From: Enterococcus thailandicus
Lineage (GTDB): Bacteria; Bacillota; Bacilli; Lactobacillales; Enterococcaceae
Assembly (NCBI RefSeq): GCF_001886265.1
Contig: NZ_JXLE01000018.1
Location: 1-51,012, forward strand
DNA: 51,012 nt
Reading direction: 5' to 3'
Below the pieces are notes generated by a model that saw only the letters and a program-made list of their open reading frames with translations, made no database searches and was not told the origin of the DNA. Below are positions 24,306-35,399 of the stretch, one piece after another (position 1 is the stretch's first letter; the number at the start of each line of letters is the position of its first letter). The translations under genes and the position numbers were made by a program.

Positions 24306-24320
24306 TACCCTCTAGGGGTA
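24306..24320. promoter_or_regulatory. CsoR/CstR-like palindrome upstream of msrA
   Basis: TACCCTCTAGGGGTA is an imperfect palindrome of the type bound by CsoR-family repressors (ATACCC...GGGTAT). ~95 bp upstream of msrA. Function not supported by any adjacent regulator gene. Confidence 0.3.
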
Positions 24321-24370
24321 TATTCCAAAAGATGTACGCTACTCTTCTTCACAAATAATAGAAACTAAGT

Positions 24371-24456
24371 TTTCCACATGTGGAAATTCTATTTCTATTT
24401 TTATTTATTGTTCTTGTGGATATTTCTGTCTGTTTCTAGCTCCTTTTTTATCCACA
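24371..24456. promoter_or_regulatory. Cluster of DnaA-box-like sequences
   Basis: TTTCCACATGTGGAAA (24371-24386, a palindrome of two near-boxes), TGTGGATAT (24415-24423, one mismatch) and an exact TTATCCACA (24448-24456). The gap 24214-24529 has no gene apart from this cluster, the palindrome at 24306 and the rpoC terminator. Confidence 0.45.
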
Positions 24457-24462
24457 AAGTAC

Positions 24463-24500
24463 AAAAGAGGTCGAACGTCAAGACGTTCGACCTCTTTTTA
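24463..24500 (-). terminator. rpoC terminator
   Basis: Seventeen-bp stem: AAAAGAGGTCGAACGTC (24463-24479) pairs with 24482-24498, loop two bases; T-rich on both sides. Ends the rpoB-rpoC operon. Confidence 0.85.
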
Positions 24501-24529
24501 TTTCAATCCAAAATTCTCAAGTGAATGAT

Positions 24530-27500
24530 TTATTTTGTTTGATTATTGTTCATTGCATCTTCAGCAGCCATTTGTGCTTCAATATCAGAGATACTGTACA
24601 CATTTTCGCTAGCCACACCAACTTCTTTTGGTTCCATATCACGGTAACGTTGCATACCAGTACCAGCTGGGATGATTTTACCGATGATAACATTTTCTTT
24701 CAAACCAAGAAGCGGATCTTTCTTACCGCGAATTGCAGCATCCGTCAAGACACGAGTTGTTTCTTGGAATGACGCAGCAGATAAGAAGCTGTTTGTTTCC
24801 AATGAAGCTTTTGTAATACCTAGCAAGACTGGACGAGATGTCGCAGGGACACCACCAGCAACTAAAGTATTGTAGTTTTGATCTTTGAAGTCTGCAATAT
24901 CCATTAAAGTACCTGGTAAAATTTCTGTGTCACCTGGGTCCATTACGCGAACTTTACGTAACATTTGACGTACCATTACTTCAATATGTTTATCGCCGAT
25001 TTCTACCCCTTGCATACGGTACACGCGTTGTACTTCACGCAATAGATAATTTTCAACAGATAAAACATCACGAACTTGCAACAATTGTTTAGGATCGATT
25101 GAACCTTCTGTTAATGGAGCACCACGATGGATCATATCGCCTTCAGCGACTTTCATACGTGCTGTATAAGGTACAGTGTACGTACGAGTATCTGTTTTAC
25201 CTTTAATTGTTACTTCTTTTGTACGTGTTGCAGGATCTTCTGAGATATCAATAACATCACCAGTTACTTCAGTAATCACAGCTTGTCCTTTTGGATTACG
25301 TGCTTCAAAAATTTCTTGGACACGAGGAAGACCTTGAGTAATATCATCTCCGGCAACCCCACCTGTATGGAACGTACGCATTGTTAACTGTGTACCTGGT
25401 TCACCGATTGATTGAGCAGCGATTGTACCAACTGCTTCACCTACTTCAACATCAGAACCAGTTGCAAGGTTACGTCCATAACAATGTTTACATACACCAT
25501 GTTTTGTATTACATGTGAATACTGAGCGAATCGTTACAGTTTCAACGCCAGCATCAACGATTTGTTTTGCGATATCTTCAGAAATTAATTCATTTCCTTC
25601 AATAATTAGTTCGTCTGTTTCAGGGTTACGGATTTCTTTACGAGTGTAACGTCCAATTAAACGATCTTCTAATGATTCAATGATTTCATTTCCTTCACGA
25701 ATTGCACGAATTTCAAGACCACGATCAGTACCACAATCTTCTTCACGGATGATGACATCTTGCGCTACGTCAACTAAACGACGAGTCAAGTAACCTGAAT
25801 CGGCTGTCTTCAAGGCAGTATCGGTCATCCCTTTACGAGCCCCATGGGTTGAGATAAACATTTCTAAGACAGATAGTCCTTCACGGAAGTTTGAAATGAT
25901 TGGCAATTCCATGATTCGACCATTCGGAGCGGCCATCAATCCACGCATACCAGCAAGCTGAGTAAAGTTGGAGATGTTACCACGAGCTCCAGAATCAGAC
26001 ATCATGAAGATTGGATTTTTTGCTTCCAAACCTTCCATCAGTTTTTGTTGGATTTCATCTTTGGCAGCATTCCAAACAGCGATTACGCGTTCATAACGTT
26101 CGTCATCTGTAATTAGACCACGACGGAATTGTTTTGTAATTGTTTCAACTTGTTTGTGTGCATTTTGGATAATTCCTTGTTTTTCTTCAAGAACACTGAT
26201 ATCCGCAATCCCTACAGTAATACCTGCATGAGTTGAATGTTTGTACCCTAAGTCTTTCATACGGTCAAGCATCTTAGATGTTTCAGTGACTTTAAAACGT
26301 TTGAAGACTTCAGCAATGATATTTCCTAAGTTTTTCTTCTTGAATGGCAAGATCAATTCTTGTTCTTTGATGTGTGCAGGAATATCTGTACCCGCTTCAA
26401 CAAAGTATTTATCTGGCGTTTGAACAGTTAAGTTAAAGTCAGTTGGTTCATTCAAGTAAGGGAACTCTTGTGGCATGATTTCATTAAAGATAATCTTACC
26501 AACAGTAGTAATCATTGTGCGTTCTTTTTGCCAATCAGTAAATGGTTTGTCACCTAATGTGTTAGGGTTCACACCAATACGTGAGTGTAAATGAACGTAG
26601 CCGTTACGCCATGCAATCACAGCTTCATTTTGATCTCTGAAGACCATTCCTTCGCCTTCACGACCTTCTTCTTCCATAGTTAGGTAATAGTTACCTAAAA
26701 CCATATCTTGAGAAGGTGTTACAACTGGTTTACCGTCTTTTGGATTCAAAATATTTTGTGCAGCAAGCATTAACATACGTGCTTCAGCTTGCGCTTCTTC
26801 ATTCAATGGAACATGGACAGCCATTTGGTCTCCATCGAAATCGGCATTGTAGGCTTCACAAACAAGTGGATGCAAACGAATTGCACGTCCTTGGACCAAT
26901 ACTGGTTCAAACGCTTGAATACCAAGTCTGTGAAGTGTAGGTGCTCGGTTAAGTAATACTGGGTGTTCTTTGATTACGTCTTCTAAAACATCCCAAACTT
27001 CATCTTCTTGACGTTCGATTTTACGTTTTGCATTTTTGATGTTTGATGCAAGTTCACGTTGGACTAATTCACGCATTACAAATGGTTTGAACAATTCGAT
27101 AGCCATTTCTTTTGGAAGACCACATTGATACATTTTTAAGAAAGGACCAACAACGATAACTGAACGACCTGAATAGTCAACACGTTTACCTAGTAAGTTT
27201 TGGCGGAAACGACCTTGTTTCCCTTTTAGCATATGAGAAAGAGATTTCAATGGGCGGTTACCTGGTCCAGTAACTGGACGGCCGCGACGACCATTGTCAA
27301 TCAATGCATCAACTGCTTCTTGCAACATACGTTTTTCATTTTGAACAATGATTCCTGGTGCGTTCAAATCTAATAAACGTTTCAAACGATTGTTACGGTT
27401 GATTACTCGACGATACAAATCGTTTAAATCACTTGTTGCAAAACGTCCACCTTCTAATTGAACCATTGGACGTAAATCTGGAGGAATAACAGGAATAACA

Positions 27501-28186
27501 TCCATAACCATCCAGCTTGGTTCATTTCCAGAGGCACGGAATGCTTCTAAAATATCTAAGCGGCGAATAGCACGTGTACGTTTTTGTCCTTGTGCTGATT
27601 TTAATTCTTCTTTTAATTCTGCAACTTCTGCATCCAAATCAACATTATCTAGTAATTGTTTGATTGCTTCCGCACCCATTGCAGCTTGGAATTCTTGACC
27701 ATACTGTTCACGTTTTTCACGATATTCACGTTCAGTCAATAATTGTTTCTTCTCTAAATTAGTATTACCTGGTTCGATAACTACATAAGAGGCAAAGTAA
27801 ATGATTTCTTCTAATGCGCGTGGACTCATGTCTAAAACAAGACCCATACGTGAAGGAATACCTTTAAAGTACCAGATATGTGAAACAGGAGCAGCTAATT
27901 CAATGTGACCCATACGTTCACGACGAACTTTCGAGCGAGTAACTTCTACTCCACAACGGTCACAAACAATTCCTTTATAACGGATACGTTTGTATTTTCC
28001 GCAGGCACATTCCCAGTCTTTTGTAGGACCAAAAATCCGCTCACAGAACAACCCTTCGCGTTCAGGTTTTAAGGTACGATAGTTAATCGTCTCAGGCTTT
28101 TTAACTTCGCCGTAAGACCAGCTTCTGATTTTTTCGGGAGAAGCCAAACCTATTTGCATACTTTCGAATTTATTTACATCGATCAA
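24530..28186 (-). CDS. rpoC: DNA-directed RNA polymerase subunit beta'
   Basis: 1218 residues from ATG. N-terminal zinc site [20 protein letters not shown]; catalytic Mg motif [13 protein letters not shown] with the three Asp residues; bridge-helix and trigger-loop region from [20 protein letters not shown] to [17 protein letters not shown]-like (here [20 protein letters not shown]). Full length for an enterococcal beta' subunit. Cotranscribed with rpoB, 79 bp downstream of it; a GGCGG...CCGCC hairpin sits in the gap (28223-28246). Confidence 0.99.
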   Translation of the reverse strand: MIDVNKFESMQIGLASPEKIRSWSYGEVKKPETINYRTLKPEREGLFCERIFGPTKDWECACGKYKRIRYKGIVCDRCGVEVTRSKVRRERMGHIELAAPVSHIWYFKGIPSRMGLVLDMSPRALEEIIYFASYVVIEPGNTNLEKKQLLTEREYREKREQYGQEFQAAMGAEAIKQLLDNVDLDAEVAELKEELKSAQGQKRTRAIRRLDILEAFRASGNEPSWMVMDVIPVIPPDLRPMVQLEGGRFATSDLNDLYRRVINRNNRLKRLLDLNAPGIIVQNEKRMLQEAVDALIDNGRRGRPVTGPGNRPLKSLSHMLKGKQGRFRQNLLGKRVDYSGRSVIVVGPFLKMYQCGLPKEMAIELFKPFVMRELVQRELASNIKNAKRKIERQEDEVWDVLEDVIKEHPVLLNRAPTLHRLGIQAFEPVLVQGRAIRLHPLVCEAYNADFDGDQMAVHVPLNEEAQAEARMLMLAAQNILNPKDGKPVVTPSQDMVLGNYYLTMEEEGREGEGMVFRDQNEAVIAWRNGYVHLHSRIGVNPNTLGDKPFTDWQKERTMITTVGKIIFNEIMPQEFPYLNEPTDFNLTVQTPDKYFVEAGTDIPAHIKEQELILPFKKKNLGNIIAEVFKRFKVTETSKMLDRMKDLGYKHSTHAGITVGIADISVLEEKQGIIQNAHKQVETITKQFRRGLITDDERYERVIAVWNAAKDEIQQKLMEGLEAKNPIFMMSDSGARGNISNFTQLAGMRGLMAAPNGRIMELPIISNFREGLSVLEMFISTHGARKGMTDTALKTADSGYLTRRLVDVAQDVIIREEDCGTDRGLEIRAIREGNEIIESLEDRLIGRYTRKEIRNPETDELIIEGNELISEDIAKQIVDAGVETVTIRSVFTCNTKHGVCKHCYGRNLATGSDVEVGEAVGTIAAQSIGEPGTQLTMRTFHTGGVAGDDITQGLPRVQEIFEARNPKGQAVITEVTGDVIDISEDPATRTKEVTIKGKTDTRTYTVPYTARMKVAEGDMIHRGAPLTEGSIDPKQLLQVRDVLSVENYLLREVQRVYRMQGVEIGDKHIEVMVRQMLRKVRVMDPGDTEILPGTLMDIADFKDQNYNTLVAGGVPATSRPVLLGITKASLETNSFLSAASFQETTRVLTDAAIRGKKDPLLGLKENVIIGKIIPAGTGMQRYRDMEPKEVGVASENVYSISDIEAQMAAEDAMNNNQTK

Positions 28187-28265
28187 AAGGGGTTCCCTCC
28201 ATTTCGTTTAATGGCAAAACCACAAGGCGGCTGATCATCGACCGCCTCGCAGCCCATAGACCGGA

Positions 28266-31200
28266 TTAGTCTAATTTATCTTCTGCAGTTTCAAAGTTTT
28301 GAATCGCATCTTCATGCACTTCTTCAACTTGTTCTGCAGCTTGTTTTTCTAATTCTTTTGCAGATTGTTGTTCAGCAAATTTTGTTAAAGCATCTACTGT
28401 AATCAAATCATCATCTTCGTCATCCATGTCGCGTAATTCGATTTCTTCGTCTTGGATATCTAAGACACGCATGTCTAAACCTAATGATTGTAATTCTTTA
28501 ACTAATACACGGAATGATTCTGGTACACCAGGTTTTGGAATTGGTTCGCCCTTAACGATTGCCTCGTATGTTTTCACACGACCAACAACATCATCTGATT
28601 TGTATGTCAAGATTTCTTGTAGGGTATAAGCAGCACCATAAGCTTCCAGTGCCCAAACTTCCATTTCCCCAAAACGTTGTCCACCAAATTGAGCTTTACC
28701 ACCCAATGGTTGTTGTGTAACCAATGAGTAAGGTCCAATTGAACGAGCATGTAATTTATCATCGACCATGTGGGCAAGTTTAATCATATACATAACCCCA
28801 ACAGACACACGTCCATCAAAAGGTTCCCCAGTACGTCCATCATAAAGAACTGTTTTAGCATCGCTAGCCATACCAGCTTCACGAACTGTTGCCCAAACAT
28901 CTTCATCAGTCGCGCCATCAAATACAGGAGTCGCTACGTGGATTCCTAATTGACGTGCAGCCATACCTAAGTGTAATTCTAATACTTGTCCGATGTTCAT
29001 CCGAGATGGTACCCCTAATGGATTCAACATGATATCGATTGGTGTTCCATCAGGTAAGAATGGCATATCTTCTTCTGGCATAATACGGGATACAACCCCT
29101 TTATTACCATGACGACCGGCCATTTTATCCCCTTCATGAATTTTACGTTTTTGAACGATATAAACACGAACGAGCATGTTAACACCTGGTGACAATTCAT
29201 CGCCAGCTTCACGAGTAAAGATTTTTACGTCGTGAACGATTCCGCCACCACCATGTGGTACACGTAATGAAGTATCACGAACTTCACGAGCTTTTTCGCC
29301 AAAGATTGCATGTAGCAAGCGTTCTTCTGCTGATAATTCAGTTACACCTTTTGGAGTGACTTTACCAACAAGTAAATCGCCATCTTGAACTTCCGCACCA
29401 ATGCGGATAATGCCCATTTCATCTAAGTCTTTCAAAGCGTCTTCCCCAACGTTAGGGATTTCGCGAGTAATTTCTTCAGGTCCTAATTTTGTATCACGAG
29501 CTTCTGATTCGTACTCTTCAATATGAATTGAAGTATAAACATCATCTTTTACAAGACGACGGCTCATGATAATCGCATCTTCATAGTTGTAACCTTCCCA
29601 AGTCATGAAACCAACTAAAACGTTTTGTCCTAGCGCCATTTCACCTTGTTCCATAGAAGGTCCATCTGCTAAAGTATCACCTTTTTCAACGCGTTCACCT
29701 AAAAGGGCGATTGGGCGTTGGTTATAACTTGTTCCAGAGTTTGAACGACGGAATTTTGTTACAACATATTTATCTAATGCTCCGTTATCACGACGAACAC
29801 GGATTTCTGAAGCATCTACATACTCAACGACACCGTCATGTTTACACAATAATGCAGCACCTGAGTCATGCGCAGATTTATATTCCATACCAGTACCAAC
29901 CCATGGTGATTGCGGATTGATCAATGGAACAGCTTGACGCTGCATGTTGGCACCCATCAAGGCACGGTTGGAGTCATCGTTTTCCAAGAAAGGAATACAT
30001 GCTGTCGCAACAGCAACTACTTGCTTAGGAGAAACGTCCATGTAGTCAACTTTATCAATAGAAACTTCTAAGTTTTCACTTTGTGCACGAGCCATTACAA
30101 CGTCTTCAGCAAATGTACCATCTTCATTTAGAAGGCTGTTTGCTTGGGCAACGATATAGTGGTCTTCAATGTCAGCAGTTAGGTAATCAATTTGATCAGT
30201 AACACGCCCTGTCGCGCGATCAACTCGGCGATATGGTGTTTCAATAAAACCAAACTTATTAACTTTTGCATAACTTGACAAACTGTTAATTAATCCGATA
30301 TTCGGACCTTCAGGGGTTTCAATCGGACACATACGACCATAGTGAGAATAGTGAACGTCACGAACTTCATAACCAGCACGGTCACGAGTCAAACCACCAG
30401 GCCCTAAGGCTGATAGACGACGTTTGTGTGTTAACTCACCCAATGGATTTGTTTGGTCCATGAACTGTGATAGCTGTGAAGAACCAAAGAATTCTTTGAT
30501 ACTTGCTACAACCGGACGAATATTAATCAATTGTTGTGGTGTTAAAGTCTCTGTGTCTTGAATAGACATTCTTTCACGTACCACACGTTCCATACGAGCT
30601 AAACCAATACGGAATTGATTTTGTAATAATTCACCAACTGAACGGATACGACGATTACCTAAGTGGTCGATATCATCAACATTCCCGATATCTTCCATTA
30701 AGTTCAAGAAGTAACTCATTGAAGCAATAATATCTGCAGGACGAATTGTCTTAACAGCTGCTTCTGGGTAACCATTACCGATTACGTTAACTTCACGTTC
30801 TGGATCTTTTGGTGAAAAGACTTTGATCACTTGAACAGTCATTGGATCAGTTACTACACCGTCTTCAGATGGGTAATAAGTAACTGAGTTTAAGCCATTG
30901 TCAATAAATGGAGCTAATGTTTCCATCACTTGGTGAGTCAACACAGTTCCTTTTTCAACGATGATTTCACCAGTTTCTGGATCAACTAATGTTTCAGCTA
31001 ATGTTAAGTTTAATAGACGTGTTTTTAAGTCTAATTTCTTATTTACTTTGTAACGACCAACATTTGCTAAGTCGTAACGTTTCGGATCGAAGAAACGAGC
31101 ATTTAATAAGTTACGAGAACTATCTGCTGTTTTTGGTTCTCCTGGACGTAAACGTTCGTAAACATCTTTCAAACCTTCTTCTGTACGTGAATCACTTGCA

Positions 31201-31892
31201 TTTTTGTGCAAGTCTTTTTCAATAGTGTTACGCAATGTTTCGCTATCGCCGAAGATTTCAAAAATCGTATCATCAGAACCAAATCCTAATGCACGAACCA
31301 AAACAGTCAAAGGAATTTTACGTGTACGGTCGATACGTACATAAGAAATATCTTTTGCATCAGTTTCCATTTCCAACCAAGCACCACGGTTAGGAATAAC
31401 TGTTGAGCCAAAGCCTTCTTTTCCATTTTTATCTACTTTCCCATGGAAGTAAACACCTGGTGAACGAACTAATTGAGAAACAATTACACGTTCAGCACCA
31501 TTGATAATAAATGTACCTTGTTCAGTCATTAGTGGGAAATCGCCAAAGAATACTTCTTGTGCTTTGATTTCACCTGTTTCACGATTTGTTAAACGCAAAG
31601 TAACATGTAATGGTGCAGAATAGTTAGCGTCATGTGCGCGAGCTTCTGCTACTGTATACTTAGGTTCCTTAAGTTCATAATCCACAAATTCCAAAGATAA
31701 ATTGCCATTAAAATCATCGATTGGCAAAATGTCTTCAAACATTTCTCTAAGTCCTTCATCTAAGAACCATTGGTAAGAGTCTGTTTGAATTTCAATCAAA
31801 TTTGGTAATTCCAACACTTCACTGATGCGTGCGAAACTTCTACGTTCGCGATGTTTTCCGTATTTTACTACGTGTCCAGCCAAGCTCTTCAC
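28266..31892 (-). CDS. rpoB: DNA-directed RNA polymerase subunit beta
   Basis: 1208 residues, the length known for the E. faecium group. The rifampicin region reads [31 protein letters not shown] in consecutive pieces, with wild-type-like Ser, Gln, Asp, His and Ser at the positions usually altered by resistance, so no rifampicin-resistance substitution is apparent. Other blocks: [18 protein letters not shown], and the C-terminal [21 protein letters not shown]-terminal tail is acidic. Starts [20 protein letters not shown]. Preceded by a ~230-nt leader. Confidence 0.99.
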   Translation of the reverse strand: MKSLAGHVVKYGKHRERRSFARISEVLELPNLIEIQTDSYQWFLDEGLREMFEDILPIDDFNGNLSLEFVDYELKEPKYTVAEARAHDANYSAPLHVTLRLTNRETGEIKAQEVFFGDFPLMTEQGTFIINGAERVIVSQLVRSPGVYFHGKVDKNGKEGFGSTVIPNRGAWLEMETDAKDISYVRIDRTRKIPLTVLVRALGFGSDDTIFEIFGDSETLRNTIEKDLHKNASDSRTEEGLKDVYERLRPGEPKTADSSRNLLNARFFDPKRYDLANVGRYKVNKKLDLKTRLLNLTLAETLVDPETGEIIVEKGTVLTHQVMETLAPFIDNGLNSVTYYPSEDGVVTDPMTVQVIKVFSPKDPEREVNVIGNGYPEAAVKTIRPADIIASMSYFLNLMEDIGNVDDIDHLGNRRIRSVGELLQNQFRIGLARMERVVRERMSIQDTETLTPQQLINIRPVVASIKEFFGSSQLSQFMDQTNPLGELTHKRRLSALGPGGLTRDRAGYEVRDVHYSHYGRMCPIETPEGPNIGLINSLSSYAKVNKFGFIETPYRRVDRATGRVTDQIDYLTADIEDHYIVAQANSLLNEDGTFAEDVVMARAQSENLEVSIDKVDYMDVSPKQVVAVATACIPFLENDDSNRALMGANMQRQAVPLINPQSPWVGTGMEYKSAHDSGAALLCKHDGVVEYVDASEIRVRRDNGALDKYVVTKFRRSNSGTSYNQRPIALLGERVEKGDTLADGPSMEQGEMALGQNVLVGFMTWEGYNYEDAIIMSRRLVKDDVYTSIHIEEYESEARDTKLGPEEITREIPNVGEDALKDLDEMGIIRIGAEVQDGDLLVGKVTPKGVTELSAEERLLHAIFGEKAREVRDTSLRVPHGGGGIVHDVKIFTREAGDELSPGVNMLVRVYIVQKRKIHEGDKMAGRHGNKGVVSRIMPEEDMPFLPDGTPIDIMLNPLGVPSRMNIGQVLELHLGMAARQLGIHVATPVFDGATDEDVWATVREAGMASDAKTVLYDGRTGEPFDGRVSVGVMYMIKLAHMVDDKLHARSIGPYSLVTQQPLGGKAQFGGQRFGEMEVWALEAYGAAYTLQEILTYKSDDVVGRVKTYEAIVKGEPIPKPGVPESFRVLVKELQSLGLDMRVLDIQDEEIELRDMDDEDDDLITVDALTKFAEQQSAKELEKQAAEQVEEVHEDAIQNFETAEDKLD

Positions 31893-32129
31893 CCCTCTAA
31901 AATGTCATTCAAAAAGACTACCCGACTAATTGTTACAAAAATATTTCAAATATTTTTTTTAGGTAACAACAGACATTTTTTGCGGCTTTTAGGCAAAAAA
32001 AAACCAAAAATAGAACAATCTCTTGAAAACTTACTTTCGTGAGCTCCTACTTTTGTTTCTCTTATAAAGCCGAAACGGACAATATTTCGTTTCTGCCTTT
32101 CATTCATCAGATAGTTTTTGCAACTTCAT

Positions 32130-32158
32130 ATAATACACGTATTTCGTACAAAAGTCAA
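32130..32158 (-). promoter_or_regulatory. rpoB promoter
   Basis: Minus strand TTGACT (32158-32153), 17 bp, TATTAT (32135-32130). It gives an rpoB leader of ~230 nt (31893-32123) with no ORF or clear riboswitch fold that I can see. Confidence 0.75.
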
Positions 32159-32243
32159 CCTCTCATCGCTTACCTCACTTGCTTTCGCAACCTTTTCTTA
32201 ATTTTTCATCTACTACCAATTTTTTTCATTGTTCACTTTTGTG

Positions 32244-32272
32244 TTGACAGACCAAACCTCCTTTGCTAAGAT
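32244..32272 (+). promoter_or_regulatory. Promoter of the leader peptide/ABC transporter operon
   Basis: TTGACA (32244-32249), 17 bp, TAAGAT (32267-32272). Transcription would begin near 32279, just ahead of the leader ORF. Confidence 0.8.
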
Positions 32273-32302
32273 TGAGAAAATTCATTTTGTGGAGGAACTA
32301 CT

Positions 32303-32365
32303 ATGATTACTAATCGAATAACACCAACACAACTGAATAACTTTTACTTTAGCTACTTTAGATAG
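32303..32365 (+). CDS. Aromatic-rich leader peptide (20 aa) of the ABC transporter operon
   Basis: MITNRITPTQLNNFYFSYFR. Five of its last eight residues are Phe or Tyr (codons TTT TAC TTT AGC TAC TTT). A strong TGGAGG site is eight bases upstream of the ATG, and a consensus promoter starts just before. It is followed by alternative hairpins and an intrinsic terminator ahead of the first structural gene. This is the composition of an attenuation leader whose translation senses charged tRNA-Phe and tRNA-Tyr. Too short for ordinary gene calling; the function is inferred from layout. Confidence 0.75.
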   Translation: MITNRITPTQLNNFYFSYFR

Positions 32366-32495
32366 GTTTGTATTCATCATGATGGATACAAACGTTAAAC
32401 AACTTGTTTGTATCTATGATGGCTAAAGAACTTTGTATTACGCAAAAAGCCACGTAGACATTACGCTAAGTGGCTAAGCAAAGAAAATACAAAGT
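32366..32495 (+). promoter_or_regulatory. Competing leader RNA hairpins (attenuator region)
   Basis: Segment 1 (32366-32378, GTTTGTATTCATC) pairs with segment 2 (32381-32393, GATGGATACAAAC). Segment 2 can instead pair with segment 3 (32406-32417, GTTTGTATCTAT). A further long stem follows: ACTTTGTATT (32430-32439) with AATACAAAGT (32486-32495), enclosing AGCCAC/GTGGCT (32448-32453 / 32470-32475). Segment 1 begins one base after the leader stop codon, so a ribosome at the Phe/Tyr codons or the stop would decide which pairs form. Confidence 0.7.
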
Positions 32496-32538
32496 ATTTC
32501 TGGTACCATACTTTTCTATTTATTTTCTCGCTTTTTCG

Positions 32539-32574
32539 AATCCATTTAGACGTCATGTCTGAATGGATTTTTTT
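32539..32574 (+). terminator. Intrinsic terminator inside the operon leader (attenuator)
   Basis: AATCCATTTAGAC (32539-32551) pairs with GTCTGAATGGATT (32557-32569), then a run of seven T. It is 27 bp upstream of the first structural gene and downstream of the promoter, so it must be read through for expression. Confidence 0.88.
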
Positions 32575-32601
32575 GTTTCTTAAAACTAAGGGGGAAATCA
32601 A

Positions 32602-33573
32602 ATGAAAAAGAATGTATTAATTGGACTTGGACTAACAGTATTACTTGCACTAGGCGGCTGTGCTCAAAAAAGCGAAGCAAAAAATGGCGATGAAGAAATG
32701 AAAACCGTTGGCGTACTTCAACTTGTACAGCATAATTCACTCGACGATTCCTATAAAGGATTCAAAGAAGGCTTGTCAGAAGGTGGCTACGTTGAAGGTA
32801 AAAATTTAACGATTGACTATCAAAACGCTCAAAACAATCAGGATAACTTGAAAAGCATGAGCGAAAAATTAGTCAAAGAAAAACCTGATTTATTATTGGG
32901 GATTGCAACACCTGCTGCCCAATCATTACTAAATGAAACAACAACTATTCCAATTACTGTTACTGCGGTGACTGATTTAAAAGAAGCAAAACTAGTTTCT
33001 TCCAACAAAGAACCTGGCGGGAACGTCACTGGAACTTCTGATATGGTTCCAATCAAAAAACAAATTGATTTATTACTAAGCATCGTTCCTAGCGCTAAAA
33101 AAATCGGAATCATGTACAACAACGGTGAAGCAAACTCTAAGCTTCAAGGCGATCTTGCTCAAAAAGAATTAGAAAAAGCGGGAATCAAAGTAAAAGTCTT
33201 AACTGCCAACTCCACCAACGATGTTCAACAAGTAACGAAAAGTTTAGCCAAAGATGTTGATGGTATTTATATTCCAACAGACAATACATTTGCTAGTGCC
33301 GCAAGTGTCGTTGGTGAAGTCGCAAAAGAAACGCAGACCCCTGTCGTCGCTGGTTCAGCTGCACAAGTAAAAGAAGGCGGACTTGCAACTGTCGGCATTG
33401 ATTATGAAAAACTTGGAAAACAAACTGGAATCATGGCTGCAAAAATTCTTGATGGAAAAGCAACACCCGACTCACTTCCTGTCGAATCTGCAGACGATTT
33501 AGAACTAGTTGTGAATGAAAAAATGGCAGATGCTTTAGGGATTGATCCTTCCAGCATCAAAGTAGCCGAATAG
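32602..33573 (+). CDS. trpX: ABC transporter substrate-binding lipoprotein (TrpX-like)
   Basis: 323 residues, ABC_sub_bind family (two-lobe periplasmic-type fold). Lipobox LLALGGC (Cys ~20) anchors it outside. Family blocks: TVGVLQLVQHNSLDDSYKGF, GIATPAAQSLLNETT, GIMYNNGEANSKLQGDL, VDGIYIPTDNTFASA. These proteins deliver tryptophan or other amino acids (TrpXYZ in streptococci). The aromatic leader peptide suggests Phe/Tyr or aromatic amino acids in general as substrate. GGGGGAAATCAA precedes the ATG. First gene of the operon; the gene symbol is by family. Confidence 0.85.
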   Translation: MKKNVLIGLGLTVLLALGGCAQKSEAKNGDEEMKTVGVLQLVQHNSLDDSYKGFKEGLSEGGYVEGKNLTIDYQNAQNNQDNLKSMSEKLVKEKPDLLLGIATPAAQSLLNETTTIPITVTAVTDLKEAKLVSSNKEPGGNVTGTSDMVPIKKQIDLLLSIVPSAKKIGIMYNNGEANSKLQGDLAQKELEKAGIKVKVLTANSTNDVQQVTKSLAKDVDGIYIPTDNTFASAASVVGEVAKETQTPVVAGSAAQVKEGGLATVGIDYEKLGKQTGIMAAKILDGKATPDSLPVESADDLELVVNEKMADALGIDPSSIKVAE

Positions 33574-33595
33574 CAGACAATAGGAGGAACAAAAC

Positions 33596-34501
33596 ATGTT
33601 AAATCTACTTTCAATTTTCTTATCATCTGCCTCACAAGGTGTTCTTTGGGCATTATTAGCAATTGGTGTTTATATTACGTTTCGTATTTTAGATATTGCT
33701 GATTTAACTGCTGAAGGAAGTTTTCCTTTAGGTGCTGGAATTGCAGCAATGAGTATTACACAAGGAATTCACCCTTTGCTTGCCTGCCTGCTAGGTTTTT
33801 TAGGCGGTGCGTTAGCTGGATTAGTTTCTGGCTTGCTTCATACCAAACTAAAAATCCCTGCATTACTTGCAGGGATCATTACCATGACAGGTTTGTATTC
33901 TGTGACCTCACGAGTGATGGGCGCACCTAATATCTCATTGCTTGGACAGCCCACTATTTTTGAATGGGTCGAATCATTGGGTGTTTCAAAAACAACTGCC
34001 GTTTTAATTGTCGGTTTATGTATCGCTTTACTGATTGTTTTTCTACTAGTGTTTTTCTTAAGAACAGAAACAGGGCTTGCAATTCGAGCAACGGGAGACA
34101 ACCTAGCGATGAGTGAAGCAAATGGAATCAACACGGATAACATGAAAATCATTGGCTATATGATCTCCAATGGTTGTATTGCTTTAGCTGGCTCATTGCT
34201 TGCACAAAACAATGGCTTTGCTGACTTAAATTCTGGAATTGGCACAATTGTTATTGGCTTAGCTTCGATTATTATTGCGGAAGTTTTATTCCGTAACCAA
34301 CCTCTACTTTCACGTTTCTTAACAGTCATTCTTGGTGCAGTGATTTATCGCTTCATTTTGGCACTCGTTTTCGAATTGAATGTCGAACCTAGTGACTCTA
34401 AATTAGCTTCTGCATTAGTTTTAGTTATCTGTTTATCTTTCCCACAAATTCAAGAAAAATTGCGCATTCCTAAATTCAATCGAGGAGGGAACAACAAATG
34501 A
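33596..34501 (+). CDS. trpY: ABC transporter permease (TrpY-like)
   Basis: 301 residues with about eight to nine membrane helices, BPD_transp_2 (LivH/RbsC-like) family; conserved blocks EGSFPLGAGIAAMSI, KLKIPALLAGIITMTGLYS, ATGDNLAMSEANGI. 22 bp after the binding protein gene. The final codons overlap the ATPase start (ATGA). No lost segments. Confidence 0.9.
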   Translation: MLNLLSIFLSSASQGVLWALLAIGVYITFRILDIADLTAEGSFPLGAGIAAMSITQGIHPLLACLLGFLGGALAGLVSGLLHTKLKIPALLAGIITMTGLYSVTSRVMGAPNISLLGQPTIFEWVESLGVSKTTAVLIVGLCIALLIVFLLVFFLRTETGLAIRATGDNLAMSEANGINTDNMKIIGYMISNGCIALAGSLLAQNNGFADLNSGIGTIVIGLASIIIAEVLFRNQPLLSRFLTVILGAVIYRFILALVFELNVEPSDSKLASALVLVICLSFPQIQEKLRIPKFNRGGNNK

Positions 34502-35301
34502 GTCCTGTATTGACAATTAAAGATTTACATCATACTTTTGAAAAAGGAACAACAAACGAAAATCATGTACTAAAAGGAATCAACCTCGCACTCCAACCGG
34601 AAGATTTTGTAACAATTATTGGAGGAAATGGTGCTGGAAAATCTACCTTACTTAATAGTATTGCGGGAACTTTTACTGTCGATCAAGGGCAAATTCTCTT
34701 ACGTGAACAAGACATTACCAAAAAATCTGTAGTAGAACGTTCCAAAAATATCAGCCGTGTATTCCAAGATCCCAAGCTAGGGACAGCTGTTCGTTTAACT
34801 GTTGAAGAGAATTTAGCTCTTGCAATGAAACGAGGCAAAAAACGTGGTTTCTTTCGTGGCGTAAAGCCTCAGGACCGCCAATTTTTTAAAGAACAACTAG
34901 CAAGCCTAAATTTAGGATTAGAAAATCGTCTGACTACAGAAATTGGTTTATTATCTGGCGGGCAACGACAAGCAATCACATTATTAATGGCGACGTTACA
35001 ACGCCCCGAATTGATTTTATTAGATGAACATACTGCTGCACTGGATCCGGCAACTTCTGCTACTGTAATGGAATTGACTCAGAAATTAATTCAGGAACAA
35101 AAATTAACAGCTTTCATGGTTACACATGATATGGAAGATGCCATTCGTTACGGCAATCGCTTAATCATGTTGCATCAAGGACAAATCGTTGTTGATATTG
35201 CAAATGAAGAAAAACAACAATTAACTGTTACTAAATTACTTGATCTTTTCAAAAAGAATAGCGGTACAACACTGAAAGAAGATACTGTTCTTTTAGCTTA
35301 A
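34498..35301 (+). CDS. trpZ: ABC transporter ATP-binding protein (TrpZ-like)
   Basis: 267 residues. Walker A GGNGAGKST, Q-loop VFQDPKLGTA, signature LSGGQRQAI, Walker B LILLDEHTAALD (His in place of Pro), H-loop VTHDMEDAI. The H for P in the D-loop is typical of this YnbD/TrpZ subfamily. Overlaps the permease by four bases. Powers uptake of an amino acid. Confidence 0.92.
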   Translation: MSPVLTIKDLHHTFEKGTTNENHVLKGINLALQPEDFVTIIGGNGAGKSTLLNSIAGTFTVDQGQILLREQDITKKSVVERSKNISRVFQDPKLGTAVRLTVEENLALAMKRGKKRGFFRGVKPQDRQFFKEQLASLNLGLENRLTTEIGLLSGGQRQAITLLMATLQRPELILLDEHTAALDPATSATVMELTQKLIQEQKLTAFMVTHDMEDAIRYGNRLIMLHQGQIVVDIANEEKQQLTVTKLLDLFKKNSGTTLKEDTVLLA

Positions 35302-35399
35302 TTCAATAAAAAGAAAAGCAGCTGAAATTAACTTTTTACTATTGTATACGAAGAAAGCCAGAATTTGATACAATAACAAAAAAGGAGTTGGATAATCAG

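Noticed and set aside
24672-31225. Numerous ORFs on the plus strand across rpoC and rpoB
   Set aside because: They are antisense to full-length, conserved RNA polymerase genes, have no binding sites and do not resemble proteins.
28266-31892. Rifampicin-resistance mutation in rpoB
   Set aside because: The resistance region retains residues typical of sensitive enterococci.
32303-32601. T-box riboswitch upstream of trpX
   Set aside because: No AGGGTGGNACCGCG T-box core or specifier-type stem was found; the leader ORF and terminator explain the region better.
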